Assembly: GCA_910587295.1 (NCBI GenBank)
Contig: CAJULP010000087.1
Span: forward strand, 1-64,000
Length of the DNA stretch: 64,000 bases
Source of the DNA: an uncultured Lachnospiraceae bacterium
GTDB lineage: Bacteria; Bacillota; Clostridia; Lachnospirales; Lachnospiraceae
Reading direction: 5' to 3'
Shown in pieces: positions 62,157-64,000 of the stretch (positions are counted from its first letter, which is position 1; each line of letters starts with the position of its first letter). The notes below the pieces were generated by a model, which had not been told where the DNA came from, did no database searches, and saw only the letters and a list, made by a program, of their open reading frames with translations. Both the position numbers and the translations under genes were made by a program.

Positions 62157-62230
62157 TGCAACTATGATGCAAAAGTGATGGAACTATGATACAACTATGA
62201 TGAGAATATGATGCACCTGCCCTGTATGCT
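62150..62230 (+). promoter_or_regulatory. Six-copy 11-bp direct repeat array with -10 box
   Basis: Six consecutive 11-mers, consensus ACTATGATGCA: 62150-62160, 62161-62171, 62172-62182, 62183-62193, 62194-62204 and 62205-62215, each sharing TGAT at the same phase. A -10-like TATGCT follows at 62225-62230. No good -35 box is seen, as expected for activator-dependent promoters. The period equals that of PhoB/PhoP-type regulator sites. Confidence 0.75.
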
Positions 62231-62268
62231 GTTATTACAAGGACGATCGGGGAAGGAGCATCATTTTT

Positions 62269-63690
62269 ATGCAAAAGAAAAAGGTCAGGAAAAACCGGGA
62301 ACAATGGGATGAACAGCTTCTTGGCGCAGGTATGATATTATTTGCCGTTATCGTTTCTATGGTGTCACTTTTAGGGAAAGCGCCTGTCTTTGGAGAAAAC
62401 AAAGAGGAAACGAAGAATCAGGCGGTTAAGATCGAGGTGCCAAAAGAGCGGATAGAAGTGATAACCAAGGAGACAGATAAAAAGACGGCCAAAAGCATGC
62501 TCTATGAAGGCGCTGTGGGAAAGCTGGAAAAAGACAACGAAGAAGAACCTTTGGTCATGCTTGACCCGGGGCATGGCGGAGTGGATGGCGGGTGCGTTAA
62601 GGATGGTATCAAAGAAAAGAACATTAATTTCCGGATTGCGCTGCTGGCAAAGGGGAAGCTGGAAGAAAAGGGGTTCCGGGTACTTCTGACCAGGGAAAAG
62701 GATGCTTACATTTCCAAGGAAGACCGGGCAAAGTTTGCAAACCGGATGGGGGCGGATGCTTTTGTCAGCATTCATCAAAATACCTTTGAAGATGCAAGCG
62801 TCTTTGGGCTTGAAACATGGTATGACGGGAAGGATGCAGAGGGAGAAAGCCAAAGGCTGGCCTGTCTTGTCCACGGACAGACCCTGCTTAGCACGGGAGC
62901 GGAGGAGAGAGAACTGCACGGGGATGCGGACTTCCATGTGACCAGCAGCACTCAGATGCCCTCCTGTCTGATCGAGACCGGGTTTTTGTCAAACAGGGAA
63001 GAAAGGGATAACCTGAAAGACGCACAGTACCAGGAAAAGATTGCGGAAGGGATTGCCCAGGGCATTGACTTATATTTCCATCCTAAGACCATGTACCTTA
63101 CTTTTGATGACGGTCCGTCGGAGGAGTGTACGGATATGGTGCTGAACATTTTAAGGGAAAAGAACGTGAAGGCCACCTTTTTCCTGATCGGGGAATACGT
63201 GGAAAAATATCCGGAGGTGGCAAGGAGGATCGTGGAGGAAGGCCATACCGTCGGCATTCATTGTTACCGCCATGACTACAGTGTGCTTTATGAGAGCGTG
63301 GACAGTTACCTTGAGGATTTCCAAAAAGCGTATGACGTGGTGGAAAAAATCACCGGTGTAAAGGCGAAGATCTTCCGGTTTCCCGGAGGCAGCGTGAATG
63401 CCTACAATAAGTCTGTGTGTGAGGATATCATCAGGGAAATGACCTGCAGGGGATATGTGTATTTTGACTGGAATGCCAGCTTAGACGACGCGGCAGGGGC
63501 CGAAAGCCCGGAAGAACTTCTTGCCAATGCAAAGGCTACGGCCATGGGCAGGAAAAAAGTGGTCATGCTTGCACATGACAGGGTATACAATACGGCGCTT
63601 TGTCTGGATAGTTTGATTTTGCAGTTCCCGGAATACAGGATGGAAGTCCTTACCACGGATGTTGAGCAGGTGAAATTTGCCCTTCCTTAA
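62269..63690 (+). CDS. N-acetylmuramoyl-L-alanine amidase fused to polysaccharide deacetylase
   Basis: 473 residues, ATG after GGGGAAGGAGC. N-terminal membrane anchor (LLGAGMILFAVIVSMVSLLG), linker, then Amidase_3 (about 98-270): zinc ligands in LDPGHGGVDGG (H102), the KEKNINF Glu, SIHQNTF and the catalytic ETGFLSN. From about 275 a NodB/CE4 deacetylase: LTFDDGPSEE (D280, D281), FFLIGEYVEKYP, GHTVGIHCYRHDY (two His zinc site), FRFPGGS and VVMLAHD. So one extracellular protein can both cleave stem peptides and deacetylate amino sugars of peptidoglycan. It lies directly behind the 11-bp repeat array. Confidence 0.93.
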   Translation: MQKKKVRKNREQWDEQLLGAGMILFAVIVSMVSLLGKAPVFGENKEETKNQAVKIEVPKERIEVITKETDKKTAKSMLYEGAVGKLEKDNEEEPLVMLDPGHGGVDGGCVKDGIKEKNINFRIALLAKGKLEEKGFRVLLTREKDAYISKEDRAKFANRMGADAFVSIHQNTFEDASVFGLETWYDGKDAEGESQRLACLVHGQTLLSTGAEERELHGDADFHVTSSTQMPSCLIETGFLSNREERDNLKDAQYQEKIAEGIAQGIDLYFHPKTMYLTFDDGPSEECTDMVLNILREKNVKATFFLIGEYVEKYPEVARRIVEEGHTVGIHCYRHDYSVLYESVDSYLEDFQKAYDVVEKITGVKAKIFRFPGGSVNAYNKSVCEDIIREMTCRGYVYFDWNASLDDAAGAESPEELLANAKATAMGRKKVVMLAHDRVYNTALCLDSLILQFPEYRMEVLTTDVEQVKFALP

Positions 63691-63716
63691 AAAGGAAATC
63701 AGGTATATTTTTCCTT
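63687..63716 (+). terminator. Possible terminator after the amidase-deacetylase gene
   Basis: AAAAAGGAAA (63689-63698) can pair with TTTTCCTTTA around 63708-63717. The stem is AT-rich and there is no separate T-run, so support is weak. Confidence 0.3.
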
Positions 63717-63766
63717 TAGTTACCCATAATAAAAAGAAAATATTATTTGGGAAATGGAAGGAGATC

Positions 63767-64000
63767 ATGATGGCAGTGGATTTTAAAAAGAGTGAAACAA
63801 AGGATAACCTGATGCGGGCATTTGCAGGGGAAAGCCAGGCCAGGAACCGTTACACCTTTGCGGCAGGGCAGGCTAAGAAAGAAAATCTTCAGGTGATCGA
63901 AGCGGTTTTTATTTATACCGCAAATCAGGAAAAAGAGCATGCGGAGATTTTTTATGATCATTTGAAAAAACTTTCCGGAGAGACTATCCATATCGAGGGC
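63767..64000 (+). CDS. Rubrerythrin, N-terminal part (runs off the window)
   Basis: 78 codons are visible from ATG 63767 (GGAAGGAGATC upstream). The sequence SETKDNLMRAFAGESQARNRYTF, then ANQEKEHAEIFYDHL, is the ferritin-like diiron domain of rubrerythrin with ligands in GES (Glu) and EKEH (Glu, His). Rubrerythrins reduce hydrogen peroxide in anaerobes. The C-terminal rubredoxin domain would lie beyond the window. Confidence 0.92.
   Translation, partial: MMAVDFKKSETKDNLMRAFAGESQARNRYTFAAGQAKKENLQVIEAVFIYTANQEKEHAEIFYDHLKKLSGETIHIEG

Noticed and set aside
62150..62215. CRISPR array
   Set aside because: Repeats are contiguous 11-mers with no spacers and no cas genes are nearby.

Overview
The window is chromosomal DNA from a Firmicute, most likely a gut-type Lachnospiraceae (Clostridium cluster XIVa-like). 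Evidence for this: moderate GC, strong GGAGG ribosome binding sites, CUT1 sugar ABC systems of the LplB/LplC type with large lipoproteins, YesM/YesN-type two-component regulators, Rpn-family nuclease genes and a rubrerythrin. No rRNA, tRNA, CRISPR array, phage or intact insertion sequence was seen.

Layout. 1-2.4 kb: tail of an Rpn-family gene, then a heparinase-like (alpha/alpha)-barrel protein behind its own promoter. 2-13.8 kb: an AraC regulator divergent from a carbohydrate operon: HAD-GH105 fusion, GH38 alpha-mannosidase, iolE, iolG, two ABC permeases and a binding lipoprotein. 13.9-16.9 kb: two tandem ABC exporters collapsed by a deletion. 17-18.2 kb: NUDIX gene between inverted repeats and a RelE-type toxin-antitoxin pair. 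18.2-22.6 kb: MFS transporter, unknown protein, TIM-barrel isomerase, broken AAA-ATPase. 22.6-34.3 kb: LacI regulator divergent from iolC-iolD-iolB, an iron alcohol dehydrogenase, an OFA-type MFS carrier, a BadF kinase and a GH2 beta-galactosidase. 34.3-44.1 kb: YesM/YesN two-component genes and a third carbohydrate operon (binding protein, unknown protein, cupin, NifU-like protein, second GH38, kinase start) heavily damaged by deletions. 44.2-52.2 kb: two hybrid histidine kinases, a BMP-type lipoprotein and a DUF5722-type lipoprotein. 52.2-54.3 kb: gene-poor stretch with large foldback DNA elements, an Rpn fragment and a DegV protein. 54.3-56.9 kb: ArsR/HMA/P-type ATPase metal-efflux operon with a visible operator. 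56.9-64 kb: secreted GH3, FG-GAP-like protein, OmpR-type response regulator and kinase, secreted unknown protein, an amidase-deacetylase fusion behind a six-copy 11-bp direct repeat array, and the start of a rubrerythrin.

How it fits together. Two separate operons carry complementary parts of myo-inositol catabolism (iolE and iolG in one; iolC, iolD and iolB in the other). They sit beside uronyl-glycan enzymes (heparinase-like protein, GH105), alpha-mannosidases, an amino-sugar-type kinase and a beta-galactosidase. My leading hypothesis is a locus for using inositol-linked glycans such as plant glycosyl-inositol-phosphoceramide head groups, fungal mannosyl-inositol lipids or GPI glycans; this is inference from gene content only. 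The most striking non-coding observations are a ~326-bp near-palindrome at 53905-54230, an 11-bp tandem operator-like array at 62150-62215, and at least six out-of-frame deletion junctions in otherwise well-preserved genes, which are either a recent burst of gene loss or an assembly artefact.
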